Source of the DNA: Carya illinoinensis | Lineage: Eukaryota > Streptophyta > Magnoliopsida > Fagales > Juglandaceae | Direction: 5' to 3' | Length of the DNA stretch: 64,000 nucleotides | NCBI RefSeq assembly: GCF_018687715.1 | Contig: NC_056758.1 | Coordinates: 18,896,001-18,960,000, forward strand | Shown: positions 10,988-33,426 of the stretch, piece after piece | Layout of the letters: the number at the start of each line of letters is the position of its first letter | How positions within the stretch are numbered: the stretch's first letter is position 1 | Notes under the pieces: generated by a model | Told to the model about the DNA's origin: nothing | The model's input: only the letters and a program-made list of their open reading frames with translations | Databases searched by the model: none | Translations under genes and position numbers: made by a program

Positions 10988-13490
10988 TGACACCCCTAGC
11001 CCCAGCTTGGGATTGAATGGTGACTGAATTGTCAGGACATGTAACACAAGGCTACATACCCCTTGTACATGACATTTAAGATGCAATGCACCTATTGATA
11101 ACTAACAGTATGTAGTATATCGCAATGAAAATTCTACTTAGGTCAAGTCAACAAGCCCAATATCATGGTACCAAATAACTTAAATCTCAAAATAGAAAAT
11201 TTCATAAATAACCTTCAAAAGGTTTAATTGTTTTTCAAAATAAACTCCTAGACATGGGATCATCCCGAAAGATTGTTTCCACAAAATAGACCATGAAACA
11301 TTTCCTTCCTACTAATTCATATTCATTCTGCCACTAAGCATCCCAGGTTCCCGTTCTCTACATTTCTAAGGACCTATGAGGAGTAGACACCAAAAGACCC
11401 ATCTGACTACCAAGACTAAAGTGGTAATAGTCCTAAGTCTTTTGCTATTGCTTTTACATCAGTTGAGGCCTTTGAGGCTCGCTCCAATAAAGTAGACAAC
11501 TGATCCATATTCCACCAAAATTTTATATTCTTGGTTGGCCTGGTGAGCGTAGCATCAATCTCAATCTCACTAACGCTAGCTAAAATTTCCCTGAGAAGTA
11601 AGGCCATGTACTTTAATATGTCTGTAGTATAGTTATGATGAGCCTATACAGTATGCTCATCCTCTATCATGGAGCCATCTAGGTTCATAGTTCTTTGGAA
11701 TCGGGGGTATCTGTCACGACTTTTACCATTCCAGGTGCGGGAATGGTAGTAGAAACTACCACGGTGAGATTTCAAGAAATCTCAACAAGTAAACAGTCAA
11801 CATACAAGAGATAATCACAGACATATATACAAGCAAACAACACATAATTACAATCTATAAGTAAATGCATGGACATGAACTTTGACGTAAAAACTTTGAC
11901 ATATGTGACATAGACTTTTCATATAACATCCTTTCATCTTTTAGACTTCTTAACATGTGTTCGTATCATTTGAGCTCAAATTCTTGTTCTTGTCATATCT
12001 TATCATGTCATTCTTATCATTCAATGACAAATGATGCCATTCTCATCTTTTCATAACATTTTCATGTTGTGATCATATCACATCATAACATATCATGGCG
12101 TAACATAGCATATCATGGCATGTCTTAGCATATTATAACGTGGAGCTCAAATGCCTTGTTCATTTCATTATTCACATGAATGGATACCTCATGGCTCCCT
12201 TAAGCAACGTGTGTTCCCCACTAATTATCGTATCAACCAACAATCCCCTTAATGAAGGTGACTACGTCATAATATAAACATATTCTTTTACAACAGTTTG
12301 CTTACTTCGCCTTCATCATATGACACCCACTAGTTTTAGGTGCAATCTCGCTCTAGTATCATTTCCTCAAGAAATATTTCGAGGCCCATTGAGTGTAATT
12401 TGTTTACCTAGGGGTCTCCACTCAACTTTAAACACTCTAGAGTGGATAGAAAGTTCCACTAGGGCATTTTCTCGTCCTAGCATATGGGATCGTGATAAAA
12501 CATACTTTGACTCTTTTCTTTTTGAAAACATAGACTCCAATGCATGAGACATGAATGCATGGCGTTACACGCTACCATACTCATGCAAACATGTACAACC
12601 TGAAACATGTATGATCCAATTCACAACGTACATCTCACAAAATGACTTAAAAACATTAGAACATGCAATCATATGATGAATACATGTAAACATACTTGAA
12701 TCACACTCATCCAAACCCAAAATATATTCGGATTTCCTTAATATGGCCTTGGCAGAAACATCCAAGTCCTCCAAACATGGATTTACATCATCACAACTCA
12801 TATTCTCATGCCTTTACAAGTTCATAGATCAAAACAAGCATGCATAGCACATATACATGTCAAAATCAAAACCCTAATCATGGCATTTCAGAATATACTT
12901 CAATAAACCATGATAAAAACGTGGCATGTTATTTTCATATCAAAACCAAATACACACACCACAATATAACAAGATTCAACCAATGAAAGACAAACAAAAA
13001 GTTCACAAAATATATACAAGTGTTATCCAAAGTAAGTTGGAAGTTTAATTACAAAAGTTTGAAGTGTAAACTAGCAAATCTGAAACATACATGCAAGACA
13101 TATTAGAAAAAACTAGAGAAACCCTAATCTCGAAATAAGAGTGGTCGTGACTGTGCATCTAGGATTTTTGAATAAATTTTCCCATAAGAAACCATAAAGT
13201 CTGAAACTTTTAAGATGGAGAAACCCTAACCCTCATGGCCTTCATCTTTCCATGTGTTGGACCTTTATGCCCCTTCCCGTTGCTTGAGTCAACAAGCCAT
13301 ACTCCACTGTCCCACTTTTCTGACACAGTCCCTGAAGATTGGATCTCGGTACTTGATGCGTATGTAGGATTTGAATCATTTGACCTTCCACATTAACTTG
13401 CTGAAGTTGGAGAGTCAACCACCACTCCCTACATAATTTCGGTATTGGTCCTATATTTTGTACACTTCTTGGATTGTGCGAGGGGGAGTG
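10988..13490. repeat. LTR-like and unassigned repeat sequence
   Basis: The part at 10988-11710 follows a Met-type primer site and may be a chromovirus LTR. A second LTR-like start, TGTCACGAC, occurs at about 11711 and leads into 1.5 kb with many CATATCATGGCATAACAT-like words near 12030-12140. Minus-strand frames at 11416-11607, 12367-12552 and 13242-13493 show no domain I recognise and look fortuitous. I see no host gene here. Confidence 0.35.
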
Positions 13491-13739
13491 CATCTCCGAT
13501 TGACCCCACCAACTCTGAGCTTGCCGATAGAATCTTTTCCTTTTCTAGATGTATATGTTTGTTTTCTTTTCTTGTAAGGTCAACCGTGGGGACGTTGTAA
13601 TATTTCTCTTTGTAAAGAATTCAATCGTTAATGAATAAGCATTTTCTTTGCTTGTATTCTCGTATCTTGCTGTCTTTACTTCATTTTTACTCATTTGTAC
13701 TTCAGGCATATCCTTCACTTGTTTCGAGGGAGGCTATGC

Positions 13740-14480
13740 GTTGAGCAAAAGATGGCACCACCAGTGTCGGGGGCTTGGCTCTCATTTTCCCTCGTGGGTG
13801 GATGACATTCCAAGCTGTAGGGTTAGGTTGGAACGTTTTAAGTACCCTGCCTTACCAGTTTCCCAGCCCATTGAATGGCAGGGAACAGAGGGGTATGTAA
13901 GTTCAAGATCGCTTCGACCCTCACACTTGGCCAGGGGGTTGAGTGGCAAGTAAAGGCCAGGCTAGCTCTAAATCTTTGGCAGAGGTCAAGCGGTAAGTAA
14001 TGTCTGAACTCGCCTCGTTGACTCTCATGCTTGGCAAACGCGGAGGGGGGGAGAGGGAGGTGGTTGAGCCGAAGTAAAGGCCAGGCTCGCCCTAAATATT
14101 TGGTGGATGTCGAGCGGCAAGTAATTTCTGAACTCGCCTTATTATGGTCGGGGGGGTCTAGTGGCAAGTAAAGGTTGAGCTCACCCTAAATCTTTGGCAG
14201 AGGTCGTGCAACAAGTAATGTCCAAACTCGCATCATTGACCATAAGGCTTGTTGAGGGGGGTTGAGTGGCAAGTAAAGGCCAGGCTCCTCCTAAATCTTT
14301 GGTGGAGGTCAAGAGACAAGTAATATCCAAACTTGCCTCGTTGACCCTCGCACTTGGTGAGGCAGGGTCAAAGCTGCAAGTAAAGGCTAGGCTCACCCTA
14401 AATATTTGGCGGAAGTCTACGGCAAGTAATGTTCAAACTCACCTTATTGATCCTCACGCTTGTTGAAGAGGGGTCGCCCT
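13740..14480. repeat. About 105-bp tandem repeat array
   Basis: Diverged units recur with anchor GGCAAGTAAAGGCCAGGCT near 13945, 14072, 14163, 14269 and 14377, each followed by CCTAAATcTTTGGcgGAgGTC and CAAGTAATgTccgAACTC. Unit lengths vary from about 90 to 125 bp. The array lies downstream of gag-protease in the element's own direction, the place where Tat/Ogre elements are known to carry variable tandem repeats. Confidence 0.8.
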
Positions 14481-14504
14481 AAATCTTTGGCAGTCAAGCT
14501 GGTG

Positions 14505-15325
14505 CTGATCCCACTCTTCATTTTGGTAAAGGTTGGGGTAAGTATTTGAGTGGCCATAAGGCCTAGCCCGCTCTCCCCTATGGAGGGTCAAGATGGCCTT
14601 TGACTCATTTTGCCCTTTGGTGCTCCACGGAGAGGTAAGGATTGGGCAGTTTACAACTGGACCCACTCTTGCTTGTTGATAACCACAAGGAAGGTAAGTT
14701 GTCAGGCTGCTAAGGACTAGCCCACACTTCACAGTGGGAGGCATCAAGCAGCTTTAGACATTACACTCATCCCTTTGGTACCTTCTAGGGAAGGTAATGT
14801 CGGACAGCTGAACAGTCGATCCACACTTTGGCCGTGATGTGACAGGGTAATTAGTTCGAGGGGTCTAGAGACTGAGCTCACTCTCCGCTGTGGAGGAGGA
14901 TGAGTCACTGGAGTGGGCTGGACCCACCTATTGACCCTTGCATGGAGGTAGTCTGTTCAAATAGTTTGTGACTATAACCACTCCCGTCCGTTAACATCAC
15001 ATGGAAGGTAAGTGAGGGATAGGTAGGCGCTGATCCCACTTTTCATCATGGCAAAGGTTTGGGTAAGTGTTTGGGTGGCCGTAGGCCTACCCACTCTCCC
15101 CTGCGGGAGGGTCGAGATGGCCTTTAGCTCATTTCGCCCTTTAGGGTCCTGCAGAGAAGTAAGAATCGGGCAGTTTGAGATTGGACCCATTCTCGCCTGT
15201 TGATGCACACGAGGAATGTAAGTTGTTGGATAGCTGAGGGTTAGCCTGCACTCCTCTGCGAGGAGGATAAAGCAACACTTAGGCATGACCTACTCCCTTG
15301 GTGTCCCACGGAGAGGTAGGTTGTC
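14505..15325. repeat. Two large direct repeats about 520 bp apart
   Basis: The blocks from about 14508 and about 15027 share the order GCTGATCCCACTyTTCAT, CTCTCCCCT, GATGGCCTTT, GGGCAGTTT and ACGGAGAGGTA (last box near 14630 and 15308), with point differences. They enlarge the repeated 3' region of the minus-strand Tat-like element. Confidence 0.72.
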
Positions 15326-15341
15326 ATTTGTAGATTACATT

Positions 15342-15389
15342 GGTGAAGACATATGTCGGTGAAGACATATGTCGGTGAAGACATTGATT
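15342..15389. repeat. 16-bp tandem triplet
   Basis: GGTGAAGACATATGTC occurs twice head to tail (15342-15357 and 15358-15373). A partial third copy follows and diverges after GGTGAAGACAT. Confidence 0.88.
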
Positions 15390-15681
15390 TTACACATTGA
15401 ATTCCTAAAAAAGGCTCACATTTTTCATTAAGAGAGTTCATAGCAAAAAATAAATTCAAACATTCCCTCTGGGGGACCGATTTGCTTCTAGCTTTTCCCA
15501 TATGCACCTTTGTCTTCTCCTCGAGCCTTGGCAGGTTTAATTTCCAACAAAAGCTAGCTGCGGCTTCATGTAAGGCACATACTTGCACTGCTTATTGGTC
15601 CTACAGAGTTGAGGGGTGCACCATGGGCACCCCGTAGGGCACCTCGCTAGCCTTTGGCTTCAACTCTTGCATATAGCACTC

Positions 15682-16188
15682 TCACGCAAGGACATGTTCT
15701 CTATGAATTTCTCCTACCCCTTGAGCAATCGGGAACTTCATCTTCAGGTGGTAGATGAAAGTGATTGCCTGGAGCCAATTGAAGGTCGGCCAGCCAATGA
15801 TGGCGTTGTAATAAGAGGGGGCCTTCACAACTAGGTTGTCGACCATGACAGGGGTCGTGCAGGGAGCACTACCCGCCATGACAGATAGGGTGATCATTTT
15901 GGCAGGCTAGACCATCTCTCCATATAAGCCCTTGAGCAGCATCAGTGCTGGCTAGAGTTGTGTGGCGTCTATCCCCTTGCGGGTAAAGGCTTCCTAGAAC
16001 AGGATGTGAACCGAGCGACCATTGTCAATGAGAATCCTCCTTGTGGTGAAGTTGGTGACTAGCATGGTTACCACCAGAGCATCGTCATGCGAGTAAAGGA
16101 CTCGCTCCTCATTGTCTTCCCAGAAGGAAATTGCAAGTGCAGGTTCTCTCCTCCTGTACCTTGTCAGGCAGTGCGCTGCCAAGTACAC
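15682..16188 (-). pseudogene. Tat-like retropepsin (protease) fragment
   Basis: The first block (16188-15994) reads VLYSHDDALVVTM, then RRILIDNGRSVHILF. LIDNG is the retropepsin active-site region (D-N-G). The second block (15897-15682) carries NAIIGWPTFNWLQAI, matching the conserved IIGRPTLN flap-side motif with R changed to W. A gap with stops separates them. Both match, block for block, the decayed protease at 54610-55020 of the second Tat-like element. No pol domains follow. Confidence 0.75.
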
Positions 16189-16983
16189 CTCTCAGTAACG
16201 GGCTTCCTTAGCGTGCACCTTTCCCCCAGAGAAGGTCGCTCCTCAGCTGACAAATCCACTTGCTATGGTTCTAATTTCCCCCCAGCATTCTCCTTGACGT
16301 GGTGGTTGGGGGGACCACGCAGGGGTCCTCGCTTGGATTCCCTTCTCCACGGGCTCTCCGCTCTCCTTTGCTTGTAGCCCCTATCAGGGCTCCTTTCTCA
16401 TGACCGTCTCCTCCACACTTGTTTCTCCCTTCTTATAGGGGGATATCTTAGAGCCGCTCAATATAATCGGTCAACTCTTCCCCACACAGAGTGGCAGTCG
16501 TCTGTGTTGTGAGTGGTCAACTTGTGGTGGGTGTAGTAACGGCACATTGGCTAGTTGTCCTTTTGGGAGAGTTGGTGCTCATCCTTCTTGATGGTGAACA
16601 CTAAGCTGTCCAGTTAGTACCGTGCACTCCTCGATGAGGGCTCTTCCTTCTTCCCAACACGTGGCCTTCTTTATGCCTTTTCACGAGTGGGGCCCCTAGC
16701 TGGGGCTTTCCCCTTCCTATCCACCCGCTCTAACTCATTTTTCCTTGGTTCGATCAAAGCGCAAAGCATGTCCTTGGCATTGATGAAGTTTCTGGCCTGA
16801 TCCATGAACTCCTACAACGTGGCAAGGGTTCTCTAGGCCAGCTTTGCCATGAATGCAAAATGGGGCCACATTGCCCTTTGGAGCACGCCGCCAAGATGAT
16901 CTATTCATCTTGGTCTTCCATCTTCATACGCTCCTTGTTGAACCTGGTCTGATATGCTTTTAGGCTCTCGTCCTCTCCCTACT

Positions 16984-17238
16984 TTATGGTGATAAGGAAT
17001 GTTGTAGGTGCCTCATTCTCCTCCTTGCCATGAACTGTGTGAGGAATAAGCGGGCTAGATCCTCAAAACTTTCTATAGAGTCGGGTGCCAAGGAACCAAA
17101 CCACACCCTCACTGGTCCCTTCAAGGTTAATAGGAAGGCTCTGCAGGCCACCTCCCTAGGGAAACCATGCAAGGTCATGTGCACCTTGAAGGTTTTGAAA
17201 TGCTTAACCGGGTCCCGAGTCTCGTCATACGTCTCCAT
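16984..17238 (-). pseudogene. Tat-like gag (capsid) fragment
   Basis: An 84-codon frame reads from METYDETRDPVKHF through CRAFLLTLKGPVRVWF to the end of the capsid core. It is the retrotransposon gag domain in which a conserved LKGxAxxWF motif is diagnostic. It is very close to the frame at 53628-53852 on the other strand. Downstream frames are broken. Confidence 0.8.
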
Positions 17239-17681
17239 AAGGGCGACCTAAAACTTTGATGGTAAAGGTATCGACATTACTTCGACATTGTACATCAAGC
17301 CCCCCGAGCTAACGAGCAACTTGTCTATCGATGTGGAGGTGCCCATTTTCCTCGCCATCTCCTCATACTTCCTTTTGAGATTGCATAGTTCGTTCTGCAT
17401 GTTCTTCATTTCTTCATGTTCACCGTCCTCTCCCCAGCATTTCTAGACCCATGATGCTCGCTATTGCTGGGTTCTTCATTCTGCACTGGTTCTTGGGCAT
17501 TATTCTTGAGAGCCTAGTTTTCCCCTCAGAGACAACCACCTCACTAGTCAGCCTCTCCACCAATTGTTCCATCGCTACTAGTCTAGCTTCCATGTTTGTT
17601 TATGACACTTCCTCTTGGTCCCAACTATTTGAGAACGGGTTCTCATAGGCATACAAAGGACACCCAAAAATTTTCTAGAAT

Positions 17682-17694
17682 TCCACAGACGACA
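17682..17694 (-). other. Diverged primer-binding site of the Tat-like element
   Basis: The minus strand reads TGTCGTCTGTGGA just inside the LTR end, which reads CGTGACATTAACA. The homologous position at 53170-53186 reads TGGCGCTGTCTATGGGA. Two or three bases have changed here. Confidence 0.6.
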
Positions 17695-18059
17695 CTACTG
17701 TTAATGTCACGTTTCATATGCCCATGCATCAAGCTTTCAGTAGCTCGGGTCTTCGATCTTGGGCCTGCAAACACAAAAAATAAATCGAGAGGTGGTGGCC
17801 TTTACAGTGGCTGGGGGAGCTTCCGACATCAAAGTCAAGAACACGTCAAGAGAATATGCGAAATAGTTATGAGAGTAGAGAGCAAGTTTAGAGAGTCTAG
17901 AGCATAACCCCCATACCTGGCCTCGAGGGTCAGGTAACCATACCCTACAGCTGGGGGGAGGGATGTCCCCCCGAAATCCCTTCCGTCATACCCATTTAAT
18001 GCAGCATGGCCCTTTGGAGGATGTAATTAATGTAGTGTGATTCTCTAGTGGGCACATTT

Positions 18060-20063
18060 TGTGATACCCTGTTTTTACGTGTATTTTCACTGAAGGAGTA
18101 TTTTAATTTAATTAATATATTAGTTCTTTTATTTTAAATTATTGTATTTTAATTGGATTAATTTAGTTTGTTTTTTGATTTAAAATTTAGTTCTTAGTTT
18201 TTACTAGTTATTCATTCTATTTTAGTTTGATGTGGTGTTTAAATTAATTTAGTCATTTTATAGTTTTTAAAATTATTTTCGTCAGATCAGTTTCTAGACT
18301 CCAGATATGAGAATTGGACCTCATTTCTTTTCCCCATCTTTTCTTTTTCTCTTTTCCTTTTTTTTTCTTTTTCTTTTTTCTTTTCTTTCCTTCTTTTCTT
18401 TCTTTTCTTTTTTCTTTCTTCCTTCCCCTTTTTCTCCTCCCGTGCGCGACGTGCATTCTCTCTCTCCTCACTGTCGTCGTTCTGCTTCTCAACCCAGCAC
18501 CGCCGCTCGCCTGCGACGTGGCCTACACCACCCACCTAGTTCTCTTCCCCTCCGACCGGTGAACCTCCCTACCAAGTTTTACCTTCATCGGAGCTGCCAT
18601 TTGCCGCCGAGAGCCTCTCCAAGCCGCACAGTTTTTGTGCATTTCCGCCGCCGTCGTTCCACCTCTGGCCACCATCTTTTCACCACTTCATCACCTACCT
18701 CTTGCCGTCCTAAACCATCCATTTCCGGCTCCAATCCGTTGCCGGAGCAGCTCCCATGAGCTCAACTCCATTTTGCCATTTTTTCGCTTCCACCGCCATT
18801 TCCGCCGCCACCCACGGCCAACTCTCACTTCCTTTAGGTTCATAAATATCTTTAGGTCATTCCTTATCAATTCCAAGTCTTGGTTTGTCCTCGTTCGAAA
18901 GTAGGTATTTTACAACCCACAGCCACAGTGTATTTTACACTGTTATGTTGCTTTTTCTCTGCCGTTTGCAGCTCCTTAATCCTTCGAAAATTATCATATA
19001 GCGCTGTAAGTATTTTTCAAACTCTATTTTAGATTTAAATATATTTTTGCTTTAACAATATATTGTGACTGGTTGGTTATTCCGGACTAAGTCCGAGGAG
19101 TTGGGTGTCGGATGAATTTGAGGATGGAGTTAGTTATATTTGGTTGATGTTGAGATTTATTAGATATTTTATGTCTTAATGTTTGCATTGCATAGTGCAT
19201 ACATGTTCATGTTTAAAAAGGAAAATTGGGTTTTCGTGTAATTGCATGTATGTACGTACATGTGTTGGAACTTGAAAACTGGGCTTTCAAGCAAGAAATG
19301 ATTTTTGGTATATGTGAACGATTGGATTGACTGGTTTGAGTTAGAGGCATGTGTAAGGATGGTGGTAGAGTCCCGCCTACGATGCACGCGGCGTAGGGAT
19401 GGTGGTAAGCAGGGACGGTGGTAGAATCCTGCCTGTGATTTCTACCTATGGTGCACGCGTAGGGATGGTGGTGAGCATGGATGGTGGTAGAGTCCCGCCT
19501 ACAGTACTCTGATGGTTTGGTTTTTGGGCCATTATCTAGGATAATGGCGAGGCTATGTTTAAAGGAAATGTTTTGGGCCAAAATAGGATTTTTGGCATGC
19601 GTGGAAAATGTGGATTTTGAGACATAGGCATATGGCATCATGTTCATGCATATTGTTGTGGCATGGATATATTTTTATCTTGTGGCTTTTGGATTATTAC
19701 TTACCTGCGGCACCATTTTGGTACTGTAGATTTTGATGCAGATGTCGAGGAGGAGGAGAAGGCTGAGCCCGAGGAGGCGGCTCGGCCAGATTTTTGATTT
19801 GGAGTTTTATGCCTTGTAGTTTGGTTTTGAAACGATATTTGAGACTTGTAATATTTTATTATGTATGTTTTAATCGGATTTGTATTAAACAAAAAATTCT
19901 GGTACTTAGTTATAAGACTTTTATTATCCGCTGCGTGTTTTTATTGCACACTTGTTGCATGTACACACACTTGACACTTGTCGATAGGGTGGTGACTCGT
20001 GTTGTCATCATCCCGACGTCTCGATTTCCATATGTCCGTATGTGAGATTTTGGGGACATCACA
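18060..20063 (-). mobile_element. Solo LTR with intact 5-bp target duplication
   Basis: The unit starts TGTGATACCC and ends GGGGACATCACA (inverted TGTGAT/ATCACA termini). It is flanked by CATTT at 18055-18059 and 20064-20068. At 2004 bp it has no internal protein region, so it is a solo LTR left by LTR-LTR recombination. It is homologous in reverse orientation to 3450-5517. By that comparison the minus strand is its likely LTR sense. It contains a C/T-rich tract (18330-18440), a short acidic frame near 19732-19797 and GGGATGGTGGTA direct repeats (19340-19500). Confidence 0.85.
19340..19505. repeat. GATGGTGGTAGAGTCCCGCC direct repeats
   Basis: Inside the solo LTR, words of the type GGATGGTGGTAGAgTCCcGCC alternate with GGATGGTGGTrAGCA and GTGCACGCG. 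Three major copies are visible. They may be a promoter-type repeat of the LTR. Confidence 0.7.
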
Positions 20064-20639
20064 CATTTAATGCGGCATGATACTCTGCTTTGTCTTAGGG
20101 TTCAGTTCATTTGAGATGGCATGTTCCCCTTCTCTATTGTCAGGGCAGATTTCCTGCGCACTATGAGTAGTGGATTGACCTTTGTCTCGTGGCCCATCAT
20201 TCGATTATCCAGATTTATAGCCCTTCAATCGGGTCAATTGATGGCTTGGCTAGTACGAGCTCCTGGATATTGGGTCCAGCCTCTAGGCCTTTTGGGCCTA
20301 GGGGAAAAATCTCCTAAAACTCATAAAACATTAAATCAAATTATCTCATTATTATTAACAAATTATCGTATTACTATTCATAAAATTCTCATCTTATCTC
20401 AATGTCTCAAAATTGTCAAATATCAATAAAATTTGGAAATAAAGCGAGTCCCACTGAGGATCCATCTCGATAAATTTTTTTTTATTTAATGATTAAAAAA
20501 TTATTTTTTAATGATATTGTAAATTTAAAAAAAAAAAATTAAGATATGAAAAAAATGAATAAAAACTGAATAAAAAAAAATACAAAAAAGAATTCGTCTT
20601 GTCGGCCGCGATTCTCGTGCGCGGCTCAAAATTTGGGTA

Positions 20640-20846
20640 ACGGGGGGGTACTGAGTAGGCAACGTAACGTAGCTGCAACATCAAAAGTCAGCTACCCTTC
20701 GCACTTGTGAGCGGGGTTGACTGCTGGGTACAAGCAAGAAGCCGTCTTCTCAATCGAAATCCCATATACGTCACATTTTTCGTCGTCTGGGTTGCGTGCG
20801 AGATAGTGTGTTTTTTTGTGTCACAGAAATTTGAGTCGTCGTTGCA
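20640..20846 (+). promoter_or_regulatory. Putative proximal promoter and 5' UTR of the reductase gene
   Basis: The only non-transposon sequence upstream of the start codon is short, because the Tat-like LTR ends at about 20325. A W-box core TTGACTG lies at 20717-20723, and a TGACGT (as-1 type) core reads on the minus strand at 20768-20773. I see no convincing TATA box. Motif matches of this length are weak evidence. Stress-responsive control would suit the enzyme but is inference. Confidence 0.3.
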
Positions 20847-31997
<11,151 letters not shown>

Positions 31998-32991
31998 TTA
32001 TTGCCCAAAATCATTTACAACCATTAGTGTTATTCCTATTTGGGAGTATTTAATTCTGGGAGTTTTAGTCCCCATTAGTAAAGGACTGGACTAACTTTCT
32101 TCTAGTTGAAAGTCCAGAATAGGGATTTTGAAGTGAATTTAGAGCTTCATGAACCCTGAGTGAAATGATCTTCCACGAATACCTTAAATGGATCATTGAA
32201 ACAAAAGTGCATGGTATCAATTCAAGTTATCACTGCACAAGAGTCCAAATATCTAATTTTAGCTAACTGTGAAATCATTCTCATTCTATTGTATGACTAA
32301 TGATTGTGAAAATACCAATTAACCATCTTATAGCAATCACATCGGGCACGTTATAAGTTTTGCTAGATTTTATCTAAAAATGCATCTTTCTCTATTTTGA
32401 CCACTTTAACTCACTTTTTCAAAACAAATTGATATTCTCTATAATTTTCTAACTCAAATTAAGCACTGTTTATAATTTGGAGAGGCAGAGACGTCATGTG
32501 TGTACACCACAGCATTAGTGGTTGTGAGCAATATGAACTCCCACAGTAAATATAGCGAAGTCTTAATGAAATCTTAAAAAGTATTTAAATAATTTTAAAA
32601 ATTCTTTAATGAAATAAATTAGGTTGTTTGAGTTTTACATATTAAAATACTTTTTAATTTTAAATAAGTTAAAAAGTATATTTTGATATTTTTCATCAAG
32701 CATACTTTTCTGGATATTTTAAAAAGACTATCAATGAGCTAAAATACTCGTATAACTTTAAGATAATTTTAACTTTCAAACTTTTAAAGATATAGTTATA
32801 ATATTTTTAAAAATTGAATGATTGCCATTATACTCAAAAAATACTTTTTTATGTAACATATTTAAAAATTCTTTAAGATATGATTGTTAAACAATAAATA
32901 ACTTTTTAATAAAAGTACTTATTATGTAAACTAAAAGTTATAAGTTTTAAAATTATAAGTTCTCAGTGCAATCCCAATATGCACTATATGT
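31998..32991. other. 3' flank of the reductase gene, no further gene
   Basis: The stop codon is followed by sequence likely to include the 3' UTR; I see no canonical AATAAA. From about 32380 it is strongly AT-rich and has no reading frames of interest. Short similar words near both ends of 32500-32970 hint at a MITE, but no duplication was found. Confidence 0.5.
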
Positions 32992-32996
32992 TATAT

Positions 32997-33426
32997 TGTT
33001 ATGGACCTCGGTAAATTACGAAGCAGGATTGTAAAAGAAGATGACAATTGCAAAGGAAATGGGTTGAATCTTGTTTACTGAAATTGATATGTCCATACAT
33101 TCATCACTCCAGGAATTCATTCGAGGCAATTCCTAAACCTCCCAAGGAAAGTTCCAGAGATTACAATTCAGAATAATCTTCCCTCTTTCTTTCCTCTCCT
33201 ATTTATATGAATATACAAAATCGATAACAACCCTCCAACAGACTCCATTGCTAACACTGCCATGCTACAGGACACGTGGGATAGACTAACAACCAGCAAG
33301 GATAAAACGCAAAGCTTCAATAAAAGTAAAACTCCACAGCATAGCGTCCCCATCCTTTTTGTTGTCTTCACCCCTTCATTCTTTGCTCATGGTTGACCTC
33401 GCTCATCACACCCCAAGCTCCTGACA
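32997..33426 (-). repeat. Left LTR of the inverted-LTR element
   Basis: On the minus strand it runs from TGTCAGGAGCTTGG to GGTCCATAACA and has an ATATAAATA box near 33201-33209. It is in the correct 3'-LTR position and direction for the internal ORF. The minus-strand 67-codon frame (33168-33371) is just LTR sequence. Confidence 0.88.

Larger units (their letters stand above)
13500..20325 (-). mobile_element. Tat-like Ty3/gypsy element, left end lost
   Basis: On the minus strand the order is: LTR (about 20325 to 17699, split by a solo LTR), primer-site remnant (17694-17682), gag, protease, a region of tandem repeats (about 15390-13740), and a T-rich tail near 13550-13630. The LTR and gag resemble the complete Tat-like element at 52531-60462. 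No reverse transcriptase or integrase is seen and no left LTR is found, so this copy is both a non-autonomous type and truncated. The limit at 13500 is a guess from where the repeats stop. Confidence 0.68.
17699..20325 (-). repeat. LTR of the Tat-like element, split by a solo LTR
   Basis: The pieces at 17699-18059 and 20064-about 20325 together give about 620 bp, the size of the LTRs of the element at 52531-60462. They share boxes in order: TTAGGrG-ATTTT-C at the start, ATTAAATG-nGCATG, GGyATGGyyaCCTGACC, and GTGACATTA at the end. The outer limit is approximate. Confidence 0.7.

Noticed and set aside
13740..14480. CRISPR-like repeat array
   Set aside because: The units are about 105 bp, diverged and without unique spacers, and the genome is eukaryotic. 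It is a retrotransposon tandem repeat.
33168..33371. 67-codon ORF resembling a signal peptide, repeated at 35469-35672
   Set aside because: Both copies lie inside the inverted LTRs and are explained by the LTR repeat itself.
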